In this document: positions 6,698 to 14,566 of the stretch, piece after piece
Layout of the letters: each line of letters starts with the position of its first letter
Numbering within the stretch: the stretch's first letter is position 1
From: UA16 sp965661575
GTDB taxonomy: Bacteria > Bacteroidota > Bacteroidia > Flavobacteriales_D > Sanyastnellaceae
Direction of reading: 5' to 3'
Assembly (NCBI GenBank): GCA_965661575.1
Contig: CBFIEJ010000042.1
Location: 1 to 18,729 of the forward strand
Length of the DNA stretch: 18,729 nucleotides
Notes under the pieces: model-generated
What the model was told of the DNA's origin: nothing
Databases searched by the model: none
What the model saw: the letters and a program-made list of their open reading frames with translations, nothing else
Translations under genes and position numbers: made by a program

Positions 6698-8132
6698 TGA
6701 TAGAGAGGTGTGTGGTGTTTCCTGAGCGGATGTTGAACGATTTAACAAAGCTAAACTCAATCGACTGAGCCGAGCGTGCACGATAAACAAAAGTATAGTC
6801 ACCAGGCTGCAGAATGTGCTGACCAATTGGCGTTGACTTTCCTGATTTCCATTGGTAGACAACTTCTTGGTTGGCATCAAGCACCGCAGCAAAACCCATG
6901 AGAAAACCATTGAGCTGGAGAACGCCAGGTTGTGGAATACTTACGGGAGACACAGCACCTTCCTGGATGGAAACATCAGAAATCAAAACAGGGGGATGCG
7001 TCGGAAAGTAGACATCATAATATCCTTCGAGCAAGTGCACTTCGTCATTGACTGGAAGAACGATCAAGGGCACTGAACTACCTGCGTCAAAAATAGTAAT
7101 GGGCAATTGGTCATAGCCGTTTCGCAATCCTCTTGCGAATTCTGGGCGCAAAACACCTTGACCCGCATTTTCAAAACGCACATGGCTGTGCATTCTTGGC
7201 TGAAATCGAACACCATTCCGACGCAACTGAGGCACCGTATGCACAATGACATCGTACGTGGGAATCGGATCAATAGGAATGGTATCTGGTAAGCCAAATG
7301 CATTCAACGTATGCATCCACTGCATTGCTATCGACGCATCATGCGCATCCATCAGTGTAACGGCCACGTCTGAGATATTCGCTTCACCATTGCCATCAAT
7401 CAAATCAACCTCAAAAGAGGTGTCGTTGATGGCTTGATCAATGACAATATCCAAGACCTCTCGAAAGGTATCTGTATCAGTCGCATCAAAGAAGTTCCCA
7501 ACACACCGAAAGGTCTCTTTATAGGCATCGTCAATTCCGATCCCGATGATGAACGGCTTCACGATGATGCCCTGTTTTTGCAATAACTTCGACACAACAC
7601 AGGGGTCTTCATCACACGCTTCAATGCCGTCGGTGATGAGAATAATTACTTTGCGGCTATTTGAATCAGAGAAGTCTGACGCGGCACGCTGAAGAGAGCG
7701 AGCGATCGGAGTGGTGCCTCGTGCTTGTAAGCGACTCAGGGCTTTTCGAATCAAGAGATTATTGCCCTTTGAAAAAGGAATGACCAGTTCTGTATCATCA
7801 CAATCCTGTTGACCGTCAATGAATTTCGTTTGGTGACCGTATACGCGAAGTCCGAGTTTTAAGCCTGGAATGCCATACAGCTCATCGAGCGACTCTGATA
7901 GCAAACGCGTGGCAACTTCTATTTTCCGGTTGCCGTCCCAAAACGCATTCATGCTGTTGGACGCATCGAAAACAAACAGAATTTCCGTTGGTTCGGCCTC
8001 TACCGTCTCGGTTGTTCCATTTTGCCCCCAAAAACGTGCGGGACATGCGATCAAAGCGACGCAAAAAATGACGCACACACATTTTGACGTACGCGGCAGA
8101 ACTATACTGAATATGGGGAGTCGGGAATGCAA
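6690..8132 (-). CDS. Exported von Willebrand factor A domain protein
   Basis: The 480-residue product begins with a signal peptide whose hydrophobic core is VCVIFCVALIACPA, with probable cleavage before QNGTTE. A von Willebrand A domain occupies about residues 50-235. It carries a complete metal-ion-dependent adhesion site: Asp56, Ser58 and Ser60 (FDASNSM), Thr140/Thr141 (RGTTPIARS) and Asp168 (LITDGIEAC). Cys111, Cys173, Cys178 and Cys210 lie in this domain and could form disulfides in the periplasm. The remaining 240 residues look like two or more beta-rich domains ending near GDYTFVYRARS, of no family I recognise. It resembles the ChlD/YfbK-type exported proteins with ITDG...CxxDPC. It sits between the two transketolase subunit genes, 19 bases after the N subunit and overlapping the C subunit by 8. 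Its partner or ligand is unknown. Confidence 0.85.
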   Translation of the reverse strand: MHSRLPIFSIVLPRTSKCVCVIFCVALIACPARFWGQNGTTETVEAEPTEILFVFDASNSMNAFWDGNRKIEVATRLLSESLDELYGIPGLKLGLRVYGHQTKFIDGQQDCDDTELVIPFSKGNNLLIRKALSRLQARGTTPIARSLQRAASDFSDSNSRKVIILITDGIEACDEDPCVVSKLLQKQGIIVKPFIIGIGIDDAYKETFRCVGNFFDATDTDTFREVLDIVIDQAINDTSFEVDLIDGNGEANISDVAVTLMDAHDASIAMQWMHTLNAFGLPDTIPIDPIPTYDVIVHTVPQLRRNGVRFQPRMHSHVRFENAGQGVLRPEFARGLRNGYDQLPITIFDAGSSVPLIVLPVNDEVHLLEGYYDVYFPTHPPVLISDVSIQEGAVSPVSIPQPGVLQLNGFLMGFAAVLDANQEVVYQWKSGKSTPIGQHILQPGDYTFVYRARSAQSIEFSFVKSFNIRSGNTTHLSING

Positions 8133-8151
8133 GGCTAATCTTTGTCGTTGC

Positions 8152-8994
8152 TTAATAATCGCCTAGTGTTTCCTCCAATTGACCCAAGGCAGCTGCAAGC
8201 TGTTCGTCATTCGGAGCAATTCCATGCCATTCATGTGTTCCTTCCATAAAGTCCACACCTTTCCCCATGGCTGTTTTCATCAGGATTACGTTTGGTTTTC
8301 CGTTGCCTCTTTGTTGCTTGGCAGCAGAAACCGCATTTCTCAACTCATCGAAGTCATGGCCGTTGCAGAGATGAACTTGCCAACCGAAAGCAGACCATTT
8401 CTTTTCTAAATCGCCTAAACCCATGACTTCGTCTGTCGGTCCATCAATTTGCTGGCCATTGCAATCAACGAAACTGATCAGATTATCCACCTGATGATGT
8501 GCTGCATACATAGCCGCTTCCCAAATTTGACCCTCTTGCAATTCCCCATCGCCATGAAGCGAGAAAACAGTCGTGGACTCATTGTTCAACTTTTTCACTT
8601 GTGCCGCGCCGATTGCTGCACTCAAACCTTGACCAAGTGAACCGGATGCCATGCGAATGCCAGGAAGTCCTTCTTCCGTTGCAGGATGTCCTTGCAAGCG
8701 ACTGTTGATCTTTCGGAAAGTCGCCAGCTCATCCACTGGAAAATAACCACGACGCGCCAAAATACTGTACCACACTGGACTGATATGCCCATTGGAGAGA
8801 AAAAACAAGTCTTCGCCCTTGCCATCCATATCGAAGGTTTCAGGGACGATATTCATTTCTTCGAAAAACAACAACGTAAGCACATCGACACAACCCAGAC
8901 TTCCTCCGGGGTGACCTGATGAAGCGCCATGAACCATGCGAACGATATCCCTTCTGACTTGGGATGCAATTTGAGGAAGAGATGCGGATGTCAT
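8152..8994 (-). CDS. Transketolase, N-terminal subunit (split enzyme)
   Basis: This 280-residue protein carries the thiamine diphosphate (pyrophosphate-binding) domain of transketolase. It has HGASSGHPGGSLGCVD near the N-terminus, LSNGHISPVWYSILARRGYF, then LQGHPATEEGLPGIRMASGSLGQGLSAAIGAA. The metal- and ThDP-binding motif runs from HGDGELQEGQIWEA to SFVDCNGQQIDGP. The end, MKTAMGKGVDFMEGTHEWHG, matches the family. With the C subunit encoded downstream (5714-6697) it forms one active transketolase, exchanging two-carbon units between sugar phosphates. The frame extends upstream to a TTG at 9030, but that codon overlaps a good -7 promoter box, and MTSASLPQIASQVRRDIVRM from the ATG at 8994 matches the usual family start. 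It is the first gene of a three-gene operon. Confidence 0.93.
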   Translation of the reverse strand: MTSASLPQIASQVRRDIVRMVHGASSGHPGGSLGCVDVLTLLFFEEMNIVPETFDMDGKGEDLFFLSNGHISPVWYSILARRGYFPVDELATFRKINSRLQGHPATEEGLPGIRMASGSLGQGLSAAIGAAQVKKLNNESTTVFSLHGDGELQEGQIWEAAMYAAHHQVDNLISFVDCNGQQIDGPTDEVMGLGDLEKKWSAFGWQVHLCNGHDFDELRNAVSAAKQQRGNGKPNVILMKTAMGKGVDFMEGTHEWHGIAPNDEQLAAALGQLEETLGDY

Positions 8995-9027
8995 AGCTAT
9001 TGAACGATTGTTTTGTGAGAATCGTGT

Positions 9028-9035
9028 CAAAATTA
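9028..9035 (-). promoter_or_regulatory. Candidate -7 promoter box for the transketolase operon
   Basis: On the minus strand TAATTTTG matches TAnnTTTG exactly, 33 bases before the ATG at 8994. A TTTTG lies 14 bases upstream of it, closer than the usual 17-21 spacing, so the -33 element is not secure. The overlap with the only alternative start (TTG 9030) supports starting the gene at 8994. Confidence 0.4.
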
Positions 9036-9103
9036 CCGCAGCAGGTGGGCAAAAGGATGCATTTGTTAAGAAAGTGTGAAAACCAATTGATGCAAGTGCG
9101 ATG

Positions 9104-9111
9104 TACTTTTG
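9104..9111 (+). promoter_or_regulatory. Candidate -7 promoter box for ychF
   Basis: TACTTTTG matches the Bacteroidota -7 consensus exactly, 25 bases before the ychF ATG, inside the 142-base divergent region shared with the transketolase operon. The only upstream TTG (9087-9089) is 14 bases away, shorter than the usual -33 spacing. No other features are visible in this intergenic stretch. Confidence 0.4.
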
Positions 9112-9136
9112 TGCACCACACTAGAAAAGAATCATC

Positions 9137-10234
9137 ATGGCGCTTAAATGCGGAATTGTAGGACTGCCCAACGTGGGCAAATCAACCTTGTTCAACTGCC
9201 TGTCCAATGCCAAGGCGCAGAGTGCAAATTTCCCGTTCTGCACAATAGAGCCGAATGTTGGCGTGATTACGGTTCCAGATCCACGTCTCAACCAACTCAC
9301 TGAGATTGTGAATCCACAAAACGTCATTCCAACGACGGTTGAAATTGTAGATATCGCAGGCCTTGTCAAAGGGGCAAGCAAAGGAGAGGGGCTCGGCAAT
9401 AAGTTTTTGGGTAACATCCGAGAAACCGATGCCATTCTTCATGTACTCCGTTGTTTTGAAGATGGAAACGTGGTGCACGTTGATGGCAGTGTAGATCCCA
9501 TACGGGACAAAGAAGTGATTGACATGGAGCTGCAGTTGAAGGACCTCGAGACCGTTGAGTCTCGGGGAATGAAGGCAAAGAAAGCGGCGAAGACAGGGGA
9601 GAAGGAAGCCGTGAAGGCCGTGACTTTCTACGACAAAATGATGCAAGCTTTGGAGGCTGGTCGATCTGCGCGGTCAGTCGAATTGGAAGAATCTGAGATT
9701 CCATTGTTGAGCGAATTGCAATTGCTCACCGCGAAACCGGTGATGTATGTGTGCAACGTAGAAGAGTCCGCTGTAACCACAGGAAATGATCACGTCGAAA
9801 AAGTACGTGAAATTGCGGCGACAGAAGGAGCTTCTGTCATGATCATTGGTGCCGCCATAGAAGCAGATATTGCCGAGTTAGATGATGCCGAAGAACGCGA
9901 AATGTTCCTCGCCGATATTGGATTAGAAGAACCCGGTGTGGCCAAGTTGATTCGCAAAGCCTACGATTTGCTTCACCTTCAAACCTACTTCACAGCTGGG
10001 GAAAAGGAGGTCAGAGCTTGGACCTTTCCAAAAGGTGCGACTGCACCGCAAGCCGCTGGCGTCATACATACAGACTTTCAGAAAGGATTCATTCGTGCAG
10101 AAGTCATGAAGTTCGAAGACTTCGTTTCGCTCGGGTCGGAATCTGCCGTCAAAGACGCCGGCAAATTAGCCATCGAAGGCAAAGAGTACATTGTGAAAGA
10201 TGGTGACATTATGCACTTTCGCTTCAACGTTTGA
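9137..10234 (+). CDS. ychF: Redox-responsive ATPase YchF (Obg-family, ribosome-associated)
   Basis: YchF is a universally conserved P-loop NTPase related to Obg GTPases that prefers ATP and associates with ribosomes; it has been linked to translation and oxidative stress responses. The 365-residue length is standard. The Walker A/G1 motif is GLPNVGKSTLFNCLS near the N-terminus, followed by ANFPFCTIEPNVGVI and the G3 region VDIAGLVKGASKGEGLGNKFLGN. ETDAILHVLRCFED follows. A coiled-coil insertion spans roughly residues 130-200, and the degenerate specificity motif is VCNVEES. The C-terminal TGS domain starts around LQTYFTAGEKEVRAWTFPKG and runs to the end (GDIMHFRFNV). The start ATG at 9137 gives the canonical MALKCGIVGLPN. 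It heads a plus-strand cluster with an NTF2-like exported protein and a rhomboid protease, spaced by 3 bases and an overlap. Confidence 0.97.
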   Translation: MALKCGIVGLPNVGKSTLFNCLSNAKAQSANFPFCTIEPNVGVITVPDPRLNQLTEIVNPQNVIPTTVEIVDIAGLVKGASKGEGLGNKFLGNIRETDAILHVLRCFEDGNVVHVDGSVDPIRDKEVIDMELQLKDLETVESRGMKAKKAAKTGEKEAVKAVTFYDKMMQALEAGRSARSVELEESEIPLLSELQLLTAKPVMYVCNVEESAVTTGNDHVEKVREIAATEGASVMIIGAAIEADIAELDDAEEREMFLADIGLEEPGVAKLIRKAYDLLHLQTYFTAGEKEVRAWTFPKGATAPQAAGVIHTDFQKGFIRAEVMKFEDFVSLGSESAVKDAGKLAIEGKEYIVKDGDIMHFRFNV

Positions 10235-10237
10235 TTC

Positions 10238-10702
10238 ATGCGTTCAACAGCCTCATACTTCTTCGCGGCTAGCCTATTGGTTGCAGTATTCAGTCAGTTT
10301 GCCTGCACAACATATGATGCGGAATCGACCGCTATGCCCGCAGAAATCAGTCATAAACTGCACATTCAAGAAGAGGCGTGGAACGCAGGCAACATCGACC
10401 AGTTTATGAGTCAGGCTTACTGGGCGAATGACTCATTGATGTTCATTGGAAGCCAAGGCCTCACCTTCGGATACGATCAAACATTGGCGAATTACCATAA
10501 AAGCTACCCCAGCGCTGAAGCAATGGGGCAACTTACATTTGATTTACTCCAATGGCGTCCACTTGGGAAATCCCACGGTCTGCTCATCGGCGCGTGGCAC
10601 CTCGAACGCGGCGGTGAACATTCAAACCTCAACGGGCACTTCAGCTTGACTTGGGCGTATCTGAACAATGATTGGGTCATCATTGCCGACCATAGCAGTT
10701 GA
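10238..10702 (+). CDS. Small exported NTF2-like (DUF4440/SnoaL-type) protein, possible lipoprotein
   Basis: The 154-residue product begins with a hydrophobic export signal (SYFFAASLLVAVFSQFAC). The cysteine at residue 23 could be lipidated, but QFAC is a poor lipobox, so lipoprotein status is uncertain. The mature protein has the layout of a small NTF2-like fold: an initial helix, HKLHIQEEAWNAGNIDQFMSQAYW, then short strands (DSLMFIGSQGLTFGYDQTLANYHK), a central strand pair (LTFDLLQWRPLGKSHGLLIGAWHLERGG), and HFSLTWAYLNNDWVIIADHSS. That is typical of DUF4440-type proteins. The pattern 'W..AWNAGN...F' at the start is characteristic. The specific ligand or reaction is unknown. It starts three bases after ychF and ends inside the start codon of the rhomboid gene. 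Confidence 0.75.
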   Translation: MRSTASYFFAASLLVAVFSQFACTTYDAESTAMPAEISHKLHIQEEAWNAGNIDQFMSQAYWANDSLMFIGSQGLTFGYDQTLANYHKSYPSAEAMGQLTFDLLQWRPLGKSHGLLIGAWHLERGGEHSNLNGHFSLTWAYLNNDWVIIADHSS

Positions 10703-11337
10703 ACTTGAACAGAATGCTCATACTGATTCTACTCGTTACAGGTGCCGTTTCATGGTGGAGCTTTCAAGATCCCGGTCGCAAAGACCGCTTGATGCTCAAG
10801 CCATATGCTGTGAAACACAAGCAAGAGTGGCATCGAGTGTTGACGCATGGTTTTATTCACGCAGACACCACGCATCTCTTCTTCAACCTGTTTGTTTTGT
10901 GGCAGTTTGGTGGTGCCGTTGAAGACTTATTGAGCTCCGATTTCAGTCAACCTTTGATTGAGCTTCCGGGCAATTACACATTTTCGATGCTCTACTTTGG
11001 TGGGCTGCTCTTTGCAAGCCTTCCTGCGATGTCCAAGCACGCAAACAATCCAGGCTACGCAAGTCTTGGCGCAAGTGGAGCTGTCAGCGCTGTCATGATG
11101 GCCTACATTCTATGTTTTCCTACTGCAAAGCTCCTGCTCTTTTTTGTCGTGCCCATGCCAGCCTTTGTCGCCGGCATACTCTTTTTTGTTTATGAGTCAT
11201 ACATGAACAAGCAGGGAGGAAGTCGAATCGCACACGATGCTCACCTGTGGGGTGCGCTCTACGGCGTAATCTTTGTCTTCGCTTCAGATTCAGGGACCTG
11301 GGAGAGGCTTACAACAGGGTTTGCTTCCATTTTCTGA
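10699..11337 (+). CDS. Rhomboid-family intramembrane serine protease
   Basis: This 212-residue membrane protein is predicted to cleave transmembrane substrates. The catalytic serine lies in the GASG motif (SLGASGAVSAVMM, Ser126), and the catalytic histidine is probably His182 in AHDAHLWGALYG. The oxyanion-region motif HLFFN (His59, Asn63) is present. The N-terminus resembles the Bacteroidota rhomboids: KPYAVKHKQEWHRVLTHGFIHADTTHLFFN. About six hydrophobic segments are visible, near residues 6-22, 60-75, 94-112, 125-141, 145-166 and 182-196. The first codon at 10699 is TTG and overlaps the preceding stop (TTGA). An ATG at 10714 would begin five residues later and keeps the same domain. I list the longer form because it gives coupling with the upstream gene, but the shorter is equally possible. 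Confidence 0.92.
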   Translation: MNLNRMLILILLVTGAVSWWSFQDPGRKDRLMLKPYAVKHKQEWHRVLTHGFIHADTTHLFFNLFVLWQFGGAVEDLLSSDFSQPLIELPGNYTFSMLYFGGLLFASLPAMSKHANNPGYASLGASGAVSAVMMAYILCFPTAKLLLFFVVPMPAFVAGILFFVYESYMNKQGGSRIAHDAHLWGALYGVIFVFASDSGTWERLTTGFASIF

Positions 11338-11340
11338 ACG

Positions 11341-11673
11341 TCAATCAAGGAATTCAGCATGGTCCACCTTTGGAATGATGCGAAACAGATCCTCGTTTTC
11401 ACGTTTCATGAAGTAATGTTCACGAGCGAATTTTTCCAGTCTTTCTGGATTCGACGACAAGTCCTGCAATTGGATGTACAGCGCACGAATTTCTTGTTCG
11501 TAATGCAAAACCTGTCTTTCCTGCGCCATTAACGCTTGCTTGCTCTTCACCAGGTAAACCAGGTCAATATCACTGATAAACGTGACCCAAAATAAAGCAA
11601 TCACTCCGGTTATGAGATACCGATTCCTGAGGGCGCCAAGGGCTTCAACAACGGATTTAACCTTGAGAATCAT
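11341..11673 (-). CDS. FtsB/DivIC-like septum formation initiator protein
   Basis: The 110-residue protein has the layout of the small divisome proteins FtsB and DivIC: a basic N-terminus (MILKVKSVVEAL), one transmembrane segment (YLITGVIALFWVTFISDIDLVYL), and an extracytoplasmic coiled coil (residues about 45-90) with QERQVLHYEQEIRALYIQLQDLS, followed by ERLEKFAREHYFMKRENEDLFRI. The last segment is the hallmark of the family. It would act in cell division by bridging FtsQ and FtsL. I start at the ATG at 11673; a GTG at 11688 is in frame. Either start overlaps the 3' end of clpC, so the two are probably co-transcribed and translationally linked. Family assignment is by architecture plus the 'AREHYFMKRENEDLF' motif. 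Confidence 0.85.
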   Translation of the reverse strand: MILKVKSVVEALGALRNRYLITGVIALFWVTFISDIDLVYLVKSKQALMAQERQVLHYEQEIRALYIQLQDLSSNPERLEKFAREHYFMKRENEDLFRIIPKVDHAEFLD

Positions 11674-14284
11674 CTTGCGTAGAGTCACCCGGATTTGCCT
11701 CCTGCTCCGTTCCTTCCTTCAGGGCCTCCGAAGCACCCTCAGGAAGTGAAAGAAATCCTCCTTTGACCACGCTGATGATCAAGCCGGACCCACCTTTTTT
11801 GTAATCAGCCTTTAGTGAATCACCCTCTTGAATATTGGCATTGATGATTTCCTCTGCGAACGGATCTTCGAGGTGTTTCTGGATCGCTCGCTTCAATGGG
11901 CGTGCGCCATATTTCTCGTCATAACCTTGATCAACAAGGAAGTCCTTTGCCTTTTCAGTTACCTCAATACCGTATCCCAGACCTTCAATCCGTTGAACAA
12001 GTGACTTCAGCTCCAAATCAATGATGCTGTGGATATTGCTGCGATCAAGGCTATTGAACACAACGACATCATCAATTCGATTCAAGAATTCTGGACTGAA
12101 TGCGCGCTTCAATGCGGTCTGAATGACTGAATCCCGATTTGCTGATTCATTTTCGACCCTCGTGGTGGTTCCGAAACCAACACCTGTTCCAAATTCAGCC
12201 AATTGCCTTGCACCAATATTCGAAGTCATGATGATGATTGTGTTTCGAAAATCGATCTTTCTCCCAAGACTATCAGTCATTTGACCATCATCAAGTGCCT
12301 GCAAAAGAAGATTGAAGACATCCGGATGCGCTTTTTCAATCTCATCCAGCAAGATGATGGAGTAGGGGTGCCGTCGAACTTTTTCCGTGAGCTGTCCGCC
12401 CTCCTCATAACCGACATACCCTGGAGGTGCTCCAACCAATCGACTGATCGCAAATTTCTCCATGTACTCTGACATGTCGATACGGATCAATGAATCTTCA
12501 GAATCAAACATAAAACGCGAAAGCACTTTTGCCAGCTGCGTTTTACCCACTCCCGTCGGTCCTAAAAAGATGAATGAACCAATCGGTTTGTTTGGATCCT
12601 TGAGGCCCGCTCGATTGCGCTTTATCGCTCGAGCCACACGTACGATTGCATCCTCTTGTCCAATGACCTTGCCCTGCAAGTCCTCATTCATTCGTGCGAG
12701 TTTGCCCGATTCTTTCTCAGCGATTCGCTTCACGGGGATCCCGGTCATCATAGCCACCACGTCACCGACGTGATCGACCGTAACAGTGACCCGCTTATTT
12801 TTACTGTCCTCTTCCCATTGAATTTTGGCCTTTTCCAAGCGATCGTTCAATGTGCGTTCTGTGTCTCGCAATCGAGCGGCTTCCTCATAACGCTGGGAAC
12901 GTACAACACGCACCTTTTCTTCCTTGATTTTTTCAATCTCTTCTTCGATCTGAAGAATTTCATCTGGAACAGTGATGTTGTTCAAATGGACGCGGGATCC
13001 GACTTCATCGAGTGCGTCAATCGCCTTGTCCGGAAGATGACGGTCTGTGATGTAACGTGATGTCAAATTCACACAAGCTGCGATAGCTTCATCGGTGTAG
13101 ATAACACTGTGATGCTCTTCGTACTTATCCTTGATGTTGTTCAGAATCTGTAGTGTCTCATCCAAGGACGTTGGCTCCACCAATACCTTTTGAAAACGGC
13201 GTTCCAAGGCGCCGTCTTTTTCAATATGCTGACGATACTCGTCCAACGTCGTTGCTCCAACACATTGGATTTCGCCACGAGCCAAAGCAGGCTTGAACAT
13301 ATTTGATGCGTCAAGTGATCCGCTCGCTCCACCTGCCCCCACAATGGTGTGAATCTCATCAATAAACAGAATCACATCCGGTGATTTCTCTAGCTCGTTC
13401 ATGACCGCCTTCATGCGCTCTTCAAACTGTCCGCGGTACTTGGTACCTGCCACCAAAGAGGCGACATCCAATGTGACGATTCTTTTGTTGAATAGGACAC
13501 GGCTCACCTTCTTTTCGATGATTCGCAATGCCAAACCTTCTGCAATTGCACTTTTACCAACACCTGGCTCTCCGATGAGGATCGGATTGTTTTTCTTGCG
13601 TCGAGATAAGATTTGTGAAACGCGTTCAATTTCCTTCTGCCGACCTACAATCGCATCGAGACGACCTTCCTCTGCCATTTTGGTGAGGTCTCGCCCAAAA
13701 TTATCGAGCACTGGTGTTTTGCTTTTCGGATCGGCTTTCCGGTTTCCAGGGCCTGAAGTCGAGCCTCCAAGATTTTCCGAGCCTGGCTCATCATCCGAAT
13801 CATAATCAGCAGCCTCGGCCCGCGGGGAGGCGCTGCCAGCACCTTCTTCTTGAATGATGCTCTCGTACTCCTCTTTCGCCACTTCATAATCAATATTGAA
13901 TGAAGACAGTGCCTTGGTCGCGACGTTGTCTTCGTCCTTGAGAATGCTCAACAACAAGTGTTCCGTACCAATTAAATTGGACTTGAAAATTTTAGCTTCG
14001 AGGTAGGTAATTTTAAGAATCTTTTCAGCCTGCTTTACAAGTGGAATATTGCCAGCGCCAATCGCTTTACCTGTCGTCGGACGAATGCTTCCCTCCATCG
14101 CTTTGCGCAGCTTTTGTAAATCCACATTCAAGCCTTCCAAAATCCGGACCGCTGTCCCTTCGCCTTCTCGGATGATGCCCAGCAACAAATGCTCCACACC
14201 AATGTAATTGTGGCCCAATCTAAGCGCCTCCTCTCGGCTGAAGGTGATCACGTCTTTTACCCGAGGTGAAAATTTTGCGTCCAT
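11657..14284 (-). CDS. clpC: ATP-dependent Clp protease ATP-binding subunit ClpC
   Basis: This HSP100 unfoldase feeds proteins to ClpP. From the ATG at 14284 the 875-residue protein starts MDAKFSPRVKDVITFSREEAL, the standard ClpC N-terminus; the frame is open farther upstream but that extension has no family match. An N-terminal double Clp repeat domain is followed by an acidic linker (about residues 147-190). The first ATPase domain has Walker A GEPGVGKS (238-245) and the Walker B region ILFIDEIH. A UVR-like segment (IEKIKEEKVRVVRSQRYEEAARLRD) lies near 452-475. The second ATPase has Walker A GPTGVGKT (575-582) and LLDEIEKAHP. A VGF loop at 702-704 is the ClpP contact that distinguishes ClpC from ClpB. 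The C-terminus ends in a short acidic, glycine-rich tail. It is divergent to gyrA. Confidence 0.97.
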   Translation of the reverse strand: MDAKFSPRVKDVITFSREEALRLGHNYIGVEHLLLGIIREGEGTAVRILEGLNVDLQKLRKAMEGSIRPTTGKAIGAGNIPLVKQAEKILKITYLEAKIFKSNLIGTEHLLLSILKDEDNVATKALSSFNIDYEVAKEEYESIIQEEGAGSASPRAEAADYDSDDEPGSENLGGSTSGPGNRKADPKSKTPVLDNFGRDLTKMAEEGRLDAIVGRQKEIERVSQILSRRKKNNPILIGEPGVGKSAIAEGLALRIIEKKVSRVLFNKRIVTLDVASLVAGTKYRGQFEERMKAVMNELEKSPDVILFIDEIHTIVGAGGASGSLDASNMFKPALARGEIQCVGATTLDEYRQHIEKDGALERRFQKVLVEPTSLDETLQILNNIKDKYEEHHSVIYTDEAIAACVNLTSRYITDRHLPDKAIDALDEVGSRVHLNNITVPDEILQIEEEIEKIKEEKVRVVRSQRYEEAARLRDTERTLNDRLEKAKIQWEEDSKNKRVTVTVDHVGDVVAMMTGIPVKRIAEKESGKLARMNEDLQGKVIGQEDAIVRVARAIKRNRAGLKDPNKPIGSFIFLGPTGVGKTQLAKVLSRFMFDSEDSLIRIDMSEYMEKFAISRLVGAPPGYVGYEEGGQLTEKVRRHPYSIILLDEIEKAHPDVFNLLLQALDDGQMTDSLGRKIDFRNTIIIMTSNIGARQLAEFGTGVGFGTTTRVENESANRDSVIQTALKRAFSPEFLNRIDDVVVFNSLDRSNIHSIIDLELKSLVQRIEGLGYGIEVTEKAKDFLVDQGYDEKYGARPLKRAIQKHLEDPFAEEIINANIQEGDSLKADYKKGGSGLIISVVKGGFLSLPEGASEALKEGTEQEANPGDSTQDDSQG

Positions 14285-14387
14285 GCTTTCAAATTTCTTT
14301 CTGTGTCGTACTTCAAACAGCGCACATTCTTCGACACATTTTCGTGCGTGAAGGGATAACACTCCCAGTCTGTGAACTATTCGATTC

Positions 14388-14416
14388 TAAAACTACAACC
14401 CTGTTGAAAGATACAA
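14388..14416 (-). promoter_or_regulatory. Candidate clpC promoter
   Basis: On the minus strand a TTG (14416-14414) is followed after 18 bases by TAGTTTTA (14395-14388), one mismatch from the Bacteroidota -7 consensus TAnnTTTG. It lies about 100 bases upstream of the clpC ATG, giving a leader in the otherwise featureless half of the divergent region. Confidence 0.3.
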
Positions 14417-14488
14417 TCCATCGCCCAGAAGGTTTATCCACATCGGAATGAGGAGATTTGTGAGTAATTGTAGGGCCGTAAGGCCATG

Positions 14489-14516
14489 TTGGCCGTGTAT
14501 GAAAGCGTATTTTCGT
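14489..14516 (+). promoter_or_regulatory. Candidate gyrA promoter
   Basis: TTG at 14489-14491, then 17 bases, then TATTTTCG at 14509-14516, one mismatch from the -7 consensus. The -7 box is about 50 bases upstream of the gyrA ATG. Three GGCC tetramers (14474, 14482 and 14491) lie beside the TTG. Confidence 0.3.
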
Positions 14517-14566
14517 AAGCGTGCAAATCTTCACGATTCCGCGCAGAACACTCATACAACGATACG

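Noticed and set aside
6698..6910. N-terminal extension of the transketolase C subunit to 6910
   Set aside because: The extra 71 residues are out-of-frame sequence of the vWA gene, resemble no transketolase, and the family N-terminus fits the ATG at 6697.
12656..13805. Long open frames antisense to clpC on the plus strand
   Set aside because: They are shadows of strongly conserved ClpC codons, with low-complexity or cysteine-rich products and no start context.
14285..14362. N-terminal extension of ClpC to 14362
   Set aside because: The extra 26 residues are not ClpC-like; the canonical N-terminus starts at ATG 14284.
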